Of a stretch of 41,960 nt of DNA, positions 9,042 to 17,568 are shown one piece after another; position 1 is the stretch's first letter; every line of letters starts with the position of its first letter. A program made the position numbers and the translations under genes. The DNA is taken from NCBI GenBank assembly GCA_903825565.1, contig CAIKBD010000373.1:1-41960 (forward strand), read 5' to 3'. Source of the stretch: an uncultured Anaerolineales bacterium (GTDB lineage Bacteria > Chloroflexota > Anaerolineae > UBA4142). The notes beneath the pieces are model-generated. The model did not search any database. It was not told the origin of the DNA and saw only the letters and a program-made list of their open reading frames with translations.

Positions 9042-10775
9042 TTACTTGTCCATCCATGTCTCGGCGGGCGTCCAGGGCACACCAATTGTTTTGTTGAAAC
9101 CATCGTTGTGCACCTTGATCTGCATCGCCGTAACACCGACGTTGGAGTGAATCCAAATCATCATCGCGTTGTCGTCGGTGCCGATCTTTTGCAAATCCCA
9201 GGTTAGCTTTTGCTTGGCGTCATTGTCTGCCGCCGCGCCAATTTCAGCCAACTTTTGTTGGAACGCCGGCGGGCGCAATGCATTGGGCAACAGCACACTG
9301 CCGGGCAAAAAGACGCGATTGAGCAAACCGATTTCGTTTGGCGACAAACCCATCGGTGCCATCGCGAGACCATCCTGCCAACCTTTGCCCGCATAGACAT
9401 CGCCGTAACGAACCTGTTCCATCGCTTCGATCTTGGCATCAATGCCGACCACTTTCAGATAACCCTGGACGGCAGTGAGCATATCCACGATGATCTGTGG
9501 CGAGTTGGGCGTGTAGATCGTAGTCTTGAACCCAGTGGGATAGCCGGCTTCGGTGAGCAATTGTTTGGCTTTGGTCACATTGTACTTGTTGCCAACAACC
9601 TTGGTATTTTCGGCCCAGCTTCCCGGTGCGGCAGCTTGGTAGAGCGGCTTCCAATAACCATAACCCAGCGAATCGCAAATCGCTTGCTTGTCAATCGCAG
9701 TCTCGACGGCTTGGCGCACGGCAAGTTTGGCGAACGGCGAATTGGCATTTCCGCCGTCAGGCGCAAGACCGTACAACGCCGAAGCGAGTGTGGCGATGCG
9801 GTACTTGGTGTCTGCTTCTAACGCCTTGGCATCTTTCGGTTCGATGTTTTGCGTGACCTGAGATTCGCCGGCTTTGAACGATGCGAGGCGCACGAGCGGG
9901 TCGGCAATGATAACCCATTCCACACCATCGAGGTAGGGTTTGCCTTTTTGGCGATAATCAGCAAAGCGCGCGTACACTTGCTTGACATCGCGTTGCCAGC
10001 TCACTAATTTGAACGGGCCCGTGCCAACTGGATTTTTTTCGCTCCATGCCGCGCCACCGTTTTTCTCGAACGCGGCTTGCGAGATCATCAAGCCAACCGG
10101 ACCGGCGAGCGTGATGAGCAGACTGCTATCGTACTTGCTGAGGTTGAGGCGAATTGTGTTGTCGTCCACAACATCAATCGAACTGACTGCCGCGAGTTCG
10201 GTGCGTTTCGAAGTGCGAATGCCATCCAAATTCCACTTGGCGACCTTGGCGTTGAAATCCGAACCATCGTGAAACTTGACGCCTTTTTGCAAAGCGAGGG
10301 TGATCGTTTTGTTGGCAACGTCCACTTTCCACTCGCTCGCCAGGTTGGGCACCGGCGCGCCGGTCTCGTCGAACGTAATCAGCGTTTCGAGACTAGTCAC
10401 GGCAAAATTGAAATCATTCAACTTGGTCATTGTGGGCGGATAACCCAGGATGTCCGCATCCGGCACGGTCGAGATTTTCAACACGCCGCCTTGCGTGGGC
10501 GCTTTGACAGCAGCGGTTGGCGCAACAGTCGGTGCAGGCGCTTTGGTCGGTTCAGGGGCTTTAGTGGGTTCGGGCGCTTTGGTCGCTGAAACTGCCGTTG
10601 CCGCCGGAGCCGTGGTAGGTGCCGGGGCACTAGGCGCTACCGGCGCTTTAGTTGCGGCAGGCGGAACTGCCGTGGGCGGTGGTGGAGTCGCGGTCGGCGT
10701 GGGCGCGCACGCCACAGCGATCAACACAAGGAACAAACTAACGACAAGAGCAACTAACCAGGGCGAACGATTCAT
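9042..10775 (-). CDS. ABC transporter substrate-binding lipoprotein, family 5 (peptide/nickel type)
   Basis: A 577-residue extracytoplasmic binding protein. The N-terminus is a lipoprotein signal (hydrophobic run ending LIAVAC, lipidated Cys23), followed by a low-complexity linker of Pro, Thr and Ala with repeats of EPTKAP up to about residue 90. The family-5 core begins after it, with LASEWKVD, LQKGVKFHDGSDFNA and FKLVSWQRD as typical blocks. It delivers the solute to DppB/DppC and is the first gene of the operon. The ATG at 10775 has a strong AAGGAGGAG site, and a promoter lies at 10854-10882. Family-5 proteins bind peptides, heme, nickel chelates, opines and sugars, so the ligand is not predictable here. 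Confidence 0.92.
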   Translation of the reverse strand: MNRSPWLVALVVSLFLVLIAVACAPTPTATPPPPTAVPPAATKAPVAPSAPAPTTAPAATAVSATKAPEPTKAPEPTKAPAPTVAPTAAVKAPTQGGVLKISTVPDADILGYPPTMTKLNDFNFAVTSLETLITFDETGAPVPNLASEWKVDVANKTITLALQKGVKFHDGSDFNAKVAKWNLDGIRTSKRTELAAVSSIDVVDDNTIRLNLSKYDSSLLITLAGPVGLMISQAAFEKNGGAAWSEKNPVGTGPFKLVSWQRDVKQVYARFADYRQKGKPYLDGVEWVIIADPLVRLASFKAGESQVTQNIEPKDAKALEADTKYRIATLASALYGLAPDGGNANSPFAKLAVRQAVETAIDKQAICDSLGYGYWKPLYQAAAPGSWAENTKVVGNKYNVTKAKQLLTEAGYPTGFKTTIYTPNSPQIIVDMLTAVQGYLKVVGIDAKIEAMEQVRYGDVYAGKGWQDGLAMAPMGLSPNEIGLLNRVFLPGSVLLPNALRPPAFQQKLAEIGAAADNDAKQKLTWDLQKIGTDDNAMMIWIHSNVGVTAMQIKVHNDGFNKTIGVPWTPAETWMDK

Positions 10776-10853
10776 TTCTTCTCCTCCTTGATGAATTTAT
10801 TATTTAAAGCGGTGAATATCTTGAAATGATTGTAGCGATCCAGATTGGCGTGT

Positions 10854-10882
10854 ATTATAGTTGAATAAACGCAATACGGCAA
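10854..10882 (-). promoter_or_regulatory. Sigma70-type promoter of the transporter-flavoprotein operon
   Basis: On the minus strand TTGCCG (10877-10882) is spaced 17 bp from a perfect TATAAT (10854-10859). Transcription would start about 70 nt before the substrate-binding protein gene. The same hexamer pair and spacing occurs before the radical SAM gene. Confidence 0.7.
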
Positions 10883-11103
10883 TCCCTAGGATTCAACTTC
10901 ACGGCGTGTGCCCAATCGGTAGCTACCACTTGGCAAAGCGCAAGTCTCCACGCTGGCGTAAAATCGAGACGCTTCGGCGGCGCAAAAAGCGCACCTCACG
11001 TTTCCAACTCTGCCGTTTCATGTCGAATTCTGCGGCAATTGTCTATTCCACATTCCTTCTTGCGCAACTTGGGCGCCGGTCAACCTTACAACGATATTTA
11101 ATC
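10883..11103. other. Intergenic stretch without a supported gene
   Basis: This stretch lies between the operon promoter and the terminator at 11104. An open frame on the plus strand (10861-11166, Arg/Lys-rich) runs through it but has no ribosome-binding site and enters the terminator hairpin. No RNA gene or repeat was recognised. Confidence 0.4.
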
Positions 11104-11146
11104 AAAAAACACTCTGCTTCGTTCGGTGCGAAGCAGAGTGTTTTTC
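11104..11146 (-). terminator. Intrinsic terminator after the zinc-finger gene
   Basis: A perfect 17-bp stem (11105-11121 with 11129-11145; CACTCTGCTTCG core) has a 7-nt loop and a T run on both strands. On the minus strand it follows the gene ending at 11212 and would close that transcript. Confidence 0.88.
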
Positions 11147-11211
11147 CATTTATTGAACATGGCTGAAACCGTCTAGGGACGCGCACAATAAATCTCTAGA
11201 AACGTACTCCG

Positions 11212-11424
11212 CTAATAAAGTTCCGGCATCTCGATGGGTTCCGGCTGAGGTTTGCACACGCCGCAAAACAGCGCATCGGACACAACGACCGCTTTGGGAA
11301 TGTTCGCTTCACCGACATAGATGGTGAGGATCGCAGGCATTTTTTTCATGTGGCTTTTACACAAGGCGCGTCCACAAAATTGACATACGCCACGTGCGTC
11401 GTCATCGCAATGAAAACATTTCAT
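11212..11424 (-). CDS. Small zinc-binding protein (B-box/DUF2180-like)
   Basis: A 70-residue protein with a dense zinc-ligand pattern: CFHCDDDARGVCQFCGRALC followed by KSH, then a second CGVC pair near the C-terminus. The spacing suggests a treble-clef or B-box-like finger. Its ATG overlaps the TGA of the upstream gene (ATGA at 11421-11424), so the two are translationally coupled. The gene is closed by the hairpin at 11104-11146. The function is unknown; a protein-interaction or DNA-binding partner for the upstream helical protein is only a guess. Confidence 0.75.
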   Translation of the reverse strand: MKCFHCDDDARGVCQFCGRALCKSHMKKMPAILTIYVGEANIPKAVVVSDALFCGVCKPQPEPIEMPELY

Positions 11425-11780
11425 TTCTGCTTCTCCTCGCCGCGTTCAACTTTGTCATCAAGCGCCATCCAGAGATTGGACGGCAACGTGCGTCCGCGTT
11501 TCGGCGCAAGCCGAATACGATACTGCTGCGTACCGTGCATTTCGACCACGCGTAGATACCCCTTATCACACAAATCATTCAACAATTCGCGTGTGGGTGT
11601 TTCGGCTTGTGCCAGAAACACCATCGCATCTGCCAGAGTAATTTGTTGCTGCCGAATCATCCAGTTTAGGAAACGGCTGGTGGCATCTGGCAAGGTGAGC
11701 AGATCGGAAATTTGCAAGCCCAGTGATTTCTCGCGTGCTTCCAATTCGCCTTGCACGCGATCAAATAATCCTTTGCTCAA
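11421..11780 (-). CDS. Small helical, possibly winged-helix protein of unknown function
   Basis: A 119-residue soluble protein that I do not recognise. The middle (ITLADAMVFLAQAETPTRELLNDLCDKGYL, read as separate helices) followed by the strand pair RVVEMHGTQQYRIRL looks like a winged-helix fold with a wing. The C-terminus is charged (KVERGEEKQK). The start is TTG at 11778-11780, supported by a strong GGAGG six bases upstream. It is coupled to the zinc-finger gene by a 4-bp overlap. A textbook promoter lies 166 bp upstream (11946-11974). A transcriptional regulator is plausible but not shown. Confidence 0.7.
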   Translation of the reverse strand: MSKGLFDRVQGELEAREKSLGLQISDLLTLPDATSRFLNWMIRQQQITLADAMVFLAQAETPTRELLNDLCDKGYLRVVEMHGTQQYRIRLAPKRGRTLPSNLWMALDDKVERGEEKQK

Positions 11781-11945
11781 ATCGTGCCTCCTTTCGGTTT
11801 ATCAACGAAGGTGAAAAGAGTTCACCTCTGCAGGGAGAGAATCGAGCGAATAGTGAGCATATTGACATATTGGAACGTATTCTGCGCCATCGCCTCAGCC
11901 GTAGGCATCCATTCCTACTTTGCAACGTACTCACTAACTGATTCG

Positions 11946-11974
11946 ATTATATGACGCAGACGAAAGCATGTCAA
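11946..11974 (-). promoter_or_regulatory. Consensus sigma70 promoter for the two-gene zinc-finger operon
   Basis: The minus strand reads TTGACA (11969-11974), 17 bp, TATAAT (11946-11951), a perfect consensus match. The predicted leader to the TTG start is about 160 nt. Nothing else was recognised in the 293-bp gap 11781-12073. Confidence 0.85.
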
Positions 11975-12073
11975 CATCGTATCACGGTGTATTCGTCTAT
12001 GCGGTGAAGCGATTGCTGCGGTCAATCAACGTCACTACAGAAACAGCGTGATGTGGTCATCGAATGTTGGCGC

Positions 12074-13528
12074 TCAACGTGGAGTAGAAAATTCTGACAT
12101 GCCCGGTACCTCTTCTCGCGCATAATTTTCGTAGAACAAGAATCGTCCCAGGACTTCGGATGCCAAGACGATTGCAAAAGCCAGAAACATGCCCATTTGA
12201 TTTGTCATTAGTGCGGAAACCAGCGCAATAGCGATGCCGGCATACGCCAAACCCCAGCGCCATCGCCGAATGGTCGCGTGGCTTGCCGCGCTGACGGCGA
12301 CCATCTTGCCAAGCGCCCCAGTTTTTCGCATTTCATCATCCCGCCTCTGGGCAAAGAAATTCTGCAGGACGACGAGGGCAACGCCCAACCCTGTCAATGC
12401 CAACCTGCACGCGGGAACGAATCCGGCGACCAACAGCGCGCCCAGTAAAAACGCGGTGATGAAAAACGAGATCGGGGTGACAGTTGAATTCCAGGTCGGA
12501 ACCGTACGGAGACGATACACTTGTGCCATCACAAAAACAAGACCGAGACCACTCGCGAGCGTTGCCAGCGCCGCGATGTTTTGCGTTTCCGCATCGGTGA
12601 GGCGAAACAATTGCCACAGCGCCAAGCCAGTGCTCGCGGCGAAAAACCAAGCCGCCAAAAATATCTCGCGGCTTAACCAAGACGAACGCAAGTTGAAAAA
12701 CGCGCGCCAACTTTTCAGCGGCGAACCCAGGTGTAGGAACGAAACCAGCATCGCCAACGCCATCAGCGCTGGCGTCACAAAAGAGAGCGCGACCGATAAT
12801 TGGCTCCATCGCGCCAGCGTCGAAAACACAAACACGCCAACCGCGAGTTGCGCGAGGAGCGTAAAAAACACCAGCGGGCGTTCGGTGTTCTTGCGTTTGG
12901 CGCTGACCTCTTCGCCGTTGGCGATGCATGCCGATGCAAGATTGGGGCGCGCCGCCGCGGGATGCCGTTTGATAACGAGCGCCGGTTCGGTCAAGCGGGG
13001 TGAAGCGAGTGGCGGGATCGAATCAAACCCATTCGGCAGGGTGCGCAATTCGGACAGCATCCCAAAATCGAGTACACGCATCGGGCAAGCCGCGACACAC
13101 GCGGGCGCTAGTCCTCGTTCGAGATTGTCCACGCACAGCGTGCATTTGGTCATCCGCCCGCACCGTTCGTCGTACTGCAACGCATCGTAGGGACAAGCCC
13201 AGCTACAATATTGGCAACCCAGGCATCGGTCAGCCGCAATCAACACAATCCCATCGGCGCGTTTCGTGATCGCGCACGCGGGACACACTTCAACGCAAAT
13301 CGGGCGCGCGCAATGATTGCACGAAATTGAAATGTTGTAGGCAAACACATCCGAGTACCAAGCGTTGCCTTGCTTCTTCCATTCACCGCCGGTCACTTCG
13401 TAGACGCGCCGCCACAACATGCCGACCGGTAGTTGATGTTTGTCTTTGCACGCGACCTGACATGCTTTGCAACCCGAACATGCACTCGCATCGAAATAAA
13501 ATGCGAATTGAGAATTAGATTCTGGCAT
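12074..13528 (-). CDS. DmsB-DmsC fusion: four-cluster ferredoxin subunit joined to a membrane anchor
   Basis: A 484-residue protein joins two subunits of a DMSO-reductase-type enzyme. Residues 1 to about 190 form a DmsB-like electron-transfer unit with four Cys clusters: CSGCKACQVAC, CNHCARPICVEVC, CLGCQYCSWACP and CTLCVDNLERGLAPAC. After a linker, about eight hydrophobic helices follow (for example LVFFTLLAQLAVGVFVF and MALAMLVSFLHLGSP), matching the DmsC quinol-oxidising anchor. The start at 13528 lies 10 bp after the dmsA stop; the longer frame to 13597 overlaps dmsA. It would pass electrons from menaquinol to the catalytic subunit encoded upstream. Separate dmsB and dmsC genes are the usual arrangement. 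Confidence 0.9.
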   Translation of the reverse strand: MPESNSQFAFYFDASACSGCKACQVACKDKHQLPVGMLWRRVYEVTGGEWKKQGNAWYSDVFAYNISISCNHCARPICVEVCPACAITKRADGIVLIAADRCLGCQYCSWACPYDALQYDERCGRMTKCTLCVDNLERGLAPACVAACPMRVLDFGMLSELRTLPNGFDSIPPLASPRLTEPALVIKRHPAAARPNLASACIANGEEVSAKRKNTERPLVFFTLLAQLAVGVFVFSTLARWSQLSVALSFVTPALMALAMLVSFLHLGSPLKSWRAFFNLRSSWLSREIFLAAWFFAASTGLALWQLFRLTDAETQNIAALATLASGLGLVFVMAQVYRLRTVPTWNSTVTPISFFITAFLLGALLVAGFVPACRLALTGLGVALVVLQNFFAQRRDDEMRKTGALGKMVAVSAASHATIRRWRWGLAYAGIAIALVSALMTNQMGMFLAFAIVLASEVLGRFLFYENYAREEVPGMSEFSTPR

Positions 13529-13538
13529 GTCTTGGAGT

Positions 13539-15824
13539 TCAACTTTCCGCGCGTTCGATCTGAACCAGAATCGTTTGCTGGGTCGAAGCAAAGCCAAGCG
13601 GGGTCCATCGTTCCGAGGTCAAAACGTTGATGTTGCCGCGCCGGTCAATTCCATTTTCATCCGGCGTCCACGCTGCGCCCTGGGGAATATCCACCACGCC
13701 CGGCATAATGCGCTTCGTCACGCGGCAGGGCAGAATCATCGCGCCAAGCTCGTTCCAGACTTTGACCAAATCGCCATCGTGAATTTTTCGGGGTCCCGCA
13801 TCCAACGGATTGATGAACACGCGTTGCGGAAACGCTTCGGCGAGCCAATCGTTATTGTCGTGCGTCGAGTGAACGCGCGCCAAAGTATGATGCCCGATTG
13901 CTTGCAAGGGATATTTCTGTGAGGGGCTGGAGTATTCTTCGATGTATTTCGGCACAGCTGGGATTGCCGGATTTTGCATCGCATGCAAACGCGCGGAGAA
14001 AATTTCGATCTTGCCGGAGGGCGTATCGAGCGGATGCGCTTGCGGGTCGGCGCGAAAATCGGCAAAGGCAATCGCGGGTTCGGTCACGGCATTGGCAAAG
14101 ACGCCGATGTTGGATTTTTCAAATTCGTCGAGCGACGGCAAATCAGGAAAGCACGATTCGCGATAGCGATTCAAAAGCCATTCGACCCACTGCCGTTCAT
14201 CGCGCCCTTCGGTGTACGCTTCCGCGATGCCCAGGCGTTCGGCAATCTCGGCGCAAATTCGGTAATCGCTTTTGGATTCACCAAGCGGCTCGACCAGCTT
14301 GGGCATCAGGATCACTTCATCGCCAAACTTCCAACCATCCTCGACGCCCCACATTTCGAATTGCGTACACACCGGCAAAACAATGTCGGCATAGCGCGCG
14401 GTCGGCGTGAGAAAGTTATCTTGCGCCACGATAAACTCGACGAGCGATTCGTCTTGCAAAATGCGCGCGTTGCGATTGACGTTTGCGTGTTGGTTGATCA
14501 AGATATTTGTGGCGGCGGCATAGATCAACTTGATGTCGTTATCCAATTTGTCCGCGCCCTGAACGCCATCCGCGCGCGTCATTTCGCGTCCGCGCAGAAT
14601 CGCTTCCGTCCACAAAAAAACCGGGATGGTCGCCTTGACCGGATTTTGTCCGATGGGAAACGTACTGCGAAATGCGCCGCCATCCGGCGCAGGCAAACCC
14701 AGCCCGCTCGCCCAGCCGCCGGACACGCCGACATTGCCGGTGATCGCGGCGAGGACGCAACCGGCGCGCACAACTTCTTCGCCATACGCGCGTCTCTGCA
14801 TGCCGTAGCCTTGATACAACACGCCGGGTTTGATTGTGGCGTACTCGCGCGCAATCCGCGCGATGGTTTCGACGGGAACACCCGTGATTGTTTCCGCCCA
14901 CGCCGGAGTTTTCGGAACCTGGTCGTGCACACCCAGCACATAATCCGCGTAGCTTTCAGCGGATTGAACACCCTGGGGCATTTGCGTCTGATCGAACCCG
15001 ACGCAATGCGTGCGAATAAATTCCTCGTCGCACAATTCTTCGGTGAGCATGACGTATGCCATCGCCGTCATCATCGCCACGTCCGTGCCAGGGCGAATCG
15101 GAATCCATTCATCGGCGAGTGCGGCGGCGCTCAACGTGTGCCGCGGATCAATGCAGACCACGCGCGCGCCCTTTTCGCGCGCGAGTTTCACAAAGAAATC
15201 CGAGTTGGTCCCGTCGCGCATCTCCGCCGGATTCCAGCCCCACATTAAAATATATTTCGAGTTGAGCCAATCCTGGCGTTGATTGCCGGTCTTGAGCGTG
15301 CCGTAAACGTATGGCGTCGCCGTATTGATTGCGCCCCAACTGTAACTGTTGTAAAAAGTGAGATGCCCACCGGACAAATTCATCAAACGCCGCACGGTGG
15401 GCGAACCATTGAGCTGGTTATAACTTCCGGTGCCATAAGGGACAAAGATCGCGCTGTTGCCGTAGGTCTCTTTCACGCGGCGAATTTGTGCGACGACCCT
15501 GTCGAGTGCTTCGTCCCAGGCGATGCGCGTGAATTTTCCTGCGCCGCGTTTGCCGATGCGCTTGAGTGGATACTGCAATCGGTCGGGGTGATACTGTCGG
15601 CGCAGATACGCGCGACCGCGCGCACACGCGCGCAATTGTGGCGCGGCAATCAAATCGGGACGATCATCCGTTTCAAGTTGGGTGATTTTTCCGCCGCGGA
15701 TGTGCGCTTTGAGCAAGCAACGCCCGCCGCAGTTGTGCGCCGGACAACCCACGCGCACGATGCGCTCGGGCGCAACGATTGGCGGCGGCTCGGTCTTGCG
15801 AAATGATTTTACCCAATCAAGCAT
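13539..15824 (-). CDS. Molybdopterin oxidoreductase catalytic subunit, DmsA-like
   Basis: A 761-residue member of the DMSO reductase family that binds Mo-bis-MGD. An N-terminal [4Fe-4S] site is formed by Cys27, Cys32, Cys36 and Cys67 (CPAHNCGGRC, then RACARGR). The block RRQYHPDRLQYPLKRIG is characteristic of DmsA. Ser162 in NSYSWGAIN aligns with the Mo-ligating Ser of DmsA. The C-terminus has the MopB binding pattern (VFINPLDAGPRKIHDGDLVKVWNE). No twin-arginine signal is seen, unlike DmsA proteins exported to the periplasm. It lies between the PLP-enzyme gene (20 bp upstream) and the DmsBC fusion. The substrate may be an S- or N-oxide or another oxyanion; the sequence does not decide. Confidence 0.9.
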   Translation of the reverse strand: MLDWVKSFRKTEPPPIVAPERIVRVGCPAHNCGGRCLLKAHIRGGKITQLETDDRPDLIAAPQLRACARGRAYLRRQYHPDRLQYPLKRIGKRGAGKFTRIAWDEALDRVVAQIRRVKETYGNSAIFVPYGTGSYNQLNGSPTVRRLMNLSGGHLTFYNSYSWGAINTATPYVYGTLKTGNQRQDWLNSKYILMWGWNPAEMRDGTNSDFFVKLAREKGARVVCIDPRHTLSAAALADEWIPIRPGTDVAMMTAMAYVMLTEELCDEEFIRTHCVGFDQTQMPQGVQSAESYADYVLGVHDQVPKTPAWAETITGVPVETIARIAREYATIKPGVLYQGYGMQRRAYGEEVVRAGCVLAAITGNVGVSGGWASGLGLPAPDGGAFRSTFPIGQNPVKATIPVFLWTEAILRGREMTRADGVQGADKLDNDIKLIYAAATNILINQHANVNRNARILQDESLVEFIVAQDNFLTPTARYADIVLPVCTQFEMWGVEDGWKFGDEVILMPKLVEPLGESKSDYRICAEIAERLGIAEAYTEGRDERQWVEWLLNRYRESCFPDLPSLDEFEKSNIGVFANAVTEPAIAFADFRADPQAHPLDTPSGKIEIFSARLHAMQNPAIPAVPKYIEEYSSPSQKYPLQAIGHHTLARVHSTHDNNDWLAEAFPQRVFINPLDAGPRKIHDGDLVKVWNELGAMILPCRVTKRIMPGVVDIPQGAAWTPDENGIDRRGNINVLTSERWTPLGFASTQQTILVQIERAES

Positions 15825-15844
15825 GGTATTTCCCTGGGTAATGT

Positions 15845-17347
15845 TTACAATTCGTTCAAGCTCTTGTCCGCAAAATGCCGAACGAACTCGACCAGTTGAT
15901 ACACATCTTGAAAATTGGTAACCAACCCCACCGAAATGCGAACCGCGCCGGTACTCTTATCGTCAATACATCGGCGGAAATCATCGAGTGTCATCTGGGT
16001 TTTATCGGCAAAGCACGCTTGGAGTTCCGTGGATTCGATGCCGAGCGCCAACTCGCCGCTCCCGGGATTGCAGAAACAACCGGTGCGTAACGAAATGTTG
16101 ACCTGGTTCGCGCGTTCTTCGACGAGGCGATGGTCAATGAAATGCCCATTGGAATCGTACAGGTTCAGCGTGATCGTGCCGCCGCGATTCGCAGTATCCA
16201 ACGGACCATAAATGCGAACCACCGGGTTGCCATTGCGATGCTTGATCTGTTGCAACGTTTCCAAGAGCCAGCCGGTCAAACATTGAACGCGCGTGTGGAT
16301 CGTCTCAAGCCCGATCTTGGCGAGATGCGCCAATCCGATTTGCACGGCGGGCAGGATCAGATAGTTCAACGTGCCATCTTCAAATGCCTCCGCACCGGGT
16401 TGGAAATAGTAACGATCCCCTTGCACCGATGCCACAGTGATCGTGCCACCCGCAAACCAGGGCCGATGCAGTTTGGCAAGCGTGCGCCGCCGTGCCAACA
16501 GACAGCCCACGCCGGTGGGATAGCCAAACATTTTGTAGAACGAGATCGGCACAAAATCCGGTCGCCAACGACTCAGGTCGAGCCGATTGGTGGGCGCGAA
16601 CGCCGCACCATCCAACAACACATCCCAGCCCCGGGCATGCGCGGTAGCAATCCAATCCAGCGAATGTTGCGCGCCGGAGAAATTCGATTGCGCCGGGTAC
16701 GCGAACAAATTATTTTTCCCCGGCTCCGCCCGCTCCAAGAGCGCCATCAAACGGGTCTCGTCAATCCGCATCGGCGGCGGCAACATCGGCGCATAAGCGA
16801 CATGCGCGCCATGCGCTCGCGCAAACTCGCGGATGCCGTTCACCGAATTGTGATTGTCGAATGTGAGCACGTACTGATCGCCCGCACCAAACGGGTACGA
16901 CTCGCCAACCAATTTCAGCGCGCCGCTCGCGTTCATGGTGAAAATCACAACGTACTCGTCGGGCGAGGCGTTGAAAAACTCGAGCACGGCGAGTCGTGTT
17001 TGCTCGATCAAGTGCGTCATCGCGAGCGAAGTGGGATTGGTGGAATGTGGATTGCCAAAGACATTGTTCAGCAGGAGATCGGTGTGAAGACGAACCTGGG
17101 ATTCCGCGTACAGCCCGCCGCCGGTGTAATCGAGATAAACATGCTTGAGGCGATCCAGTCGCGCGTATTCGGTTGCACGCATTTCATCGAGCCGTTGGGT
17201 TGTTTGAAATTGGGAATAAGATTTGTGAAATGTCGCTTCTACAGCGGCATAGTGAGCATCCTGAAGCACGTCATTACTTCCTTTGTCTACAAATTTTGGG
17301 TAATCGGTTTGTGGAAAGAGGCGCGCCGTTTCCGAGTACTGGCGCAT
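15845..17347 (-). CDS. Class V aminotransferase-fold PLP enzyme, Moco sulfurase (MOCOS)-like
   Basis: A 500-residue PLP enzyme of the NifS/class V fold. Blocks resemble the N-terminal domain of eukaryotic molybdenum cofactor sulfurases: YLDYTGGGLY, GNPHSTNPTS, YVVIFTMNASGALKLVGESY and VPISFYKMFGYPTGVG, where Lys272 is the Schiff-base Lys. A Cys pair (TGCFCNPGSGE, Cys424 and Cys426) sits where desulfurases carry a persulfide Cys. It heads the operon with the DmsA-like and DmsBC genes. Sulfur delivery to the molybdenum cofactor or to an Fe-S site is therefore a sensible inference, though other class V activities are possible. The start at 17347 is preferred because GGAAGG lies just upstream; an ATG at 17359 is the alternative. 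Confidence 0.8.
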   Translation of the reverse strand: MRQYSETARLFPQTDYPKFVDKGSNDVLQDAHYAAVEATFHKSYSQFQTTQRLDEMRATEYARLDRLKHVYLDYTGGGLYAESQVRLHTDLLLNNVFGNPHSTNPTSLAMTHLIEQTRLAVLEFFNASPDEYVVIFTMNASGALKLVGESYPFGAGDQYVLTFDNHNSVNGIREFARAHGAHVAYAPMLPPPMRIDETRLMALLERAEPGKNNLFAYPAQSNFSGAQHSLDWIATAHARGWDVLLDGAAFAPTNRLDLSRWRPDFVPISFYKMFGYPTGVGCLLARRRTLAKLHRPWFAGGTITVASVQGDRYYFQPGAEAFEDGTLNYLILPAVQIGLAHLAKIGLETIHTRVQCLTGWLLETLQQIKHRNGNPVVRIYGPLDTANRGGTITLNLYDSNGHFIDHRLVEERANQVNISLRTGCFCNPGSGELALGIESTELQACFADKTQMTLDDFRRCIDDKSTGAVRISVGLVTNFQDVYQLVEFVRHFADKSLNEL

Positions 17348-17392
17348 GCACCCTTCCATTTGAGCAAGAAGAGAGTCCGACTAACGGCGTTT

Positions 17393-17421
17393 AATATATC
17401 ATAACGACAAGCGTGCGTCAA
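17393..17421 (-). promoter_or_regulatory. Promoter of the molybdo-enzyme operon
   Basis: The minus strand shows TTGACG (17416-17421), a 17-bp spacer and TATATT (17393-17398). The leader to the PLP-enzyme gene is about 40 nt. It faces away from the modA promoter in the same divergent region. Confidence 0.7.
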
Positions 17422-17488
17422 TCATTTCCACGCACCTTCTCTACGGATATTTCGAATGATCGCTACTGGATTTTTTCGTTCTCTAATC

Positions 17489-17529
17489 CAATTTGACAAT
17501 ATTCACAATATGAATATATTCAAATTGAA
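17489..17529. promoter_or_regulatory. Operator-like palindromes in the divergent modA/dms control region
   Basis: Two short inverted repeats, TTCACAATATGAA (17502-17514) and TTCAAATTGAA (17519-17529), sit within and beside the modA promoter. A wider pair CAATTTGA (17489-17496) and TCAAATTG (17520-17527) frames them. The region is much more AT-rich than its surroundings. A repressor binding here would cover the modA -10 box. The regulator is not identified. Confidence 0.5.
17493..17520 (+). promoter_or_regulatory. Promoter of modA
   Basis: TTGACA (17493-17498), a 16-bp spacer and TATATT (17515-17520) precede modA by about 50 bp. The spacer contains one of the operator-like palindromes. Confidence 0.7.
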
Positions 17530-17568
17530 TTAAAAATGACACGTATCCCTTCGGCAAAGGAGACAAAG

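Noticed and set aside
10861-11166. Arg/Lys-rich 101-residue open frame on the plus strand
   Set aside because: It has no ribosome-binding site, starts inside the promoter of the opposite operon and ends inside the terminator hairpin; no family is recognisable.
13974-17404. Two 424-residue plus-strand frames opposite dmsA and the PLP enzyme
   Set aside because: Antisense shadows: both overlap well-supported genes throughout and show no domain pattern.
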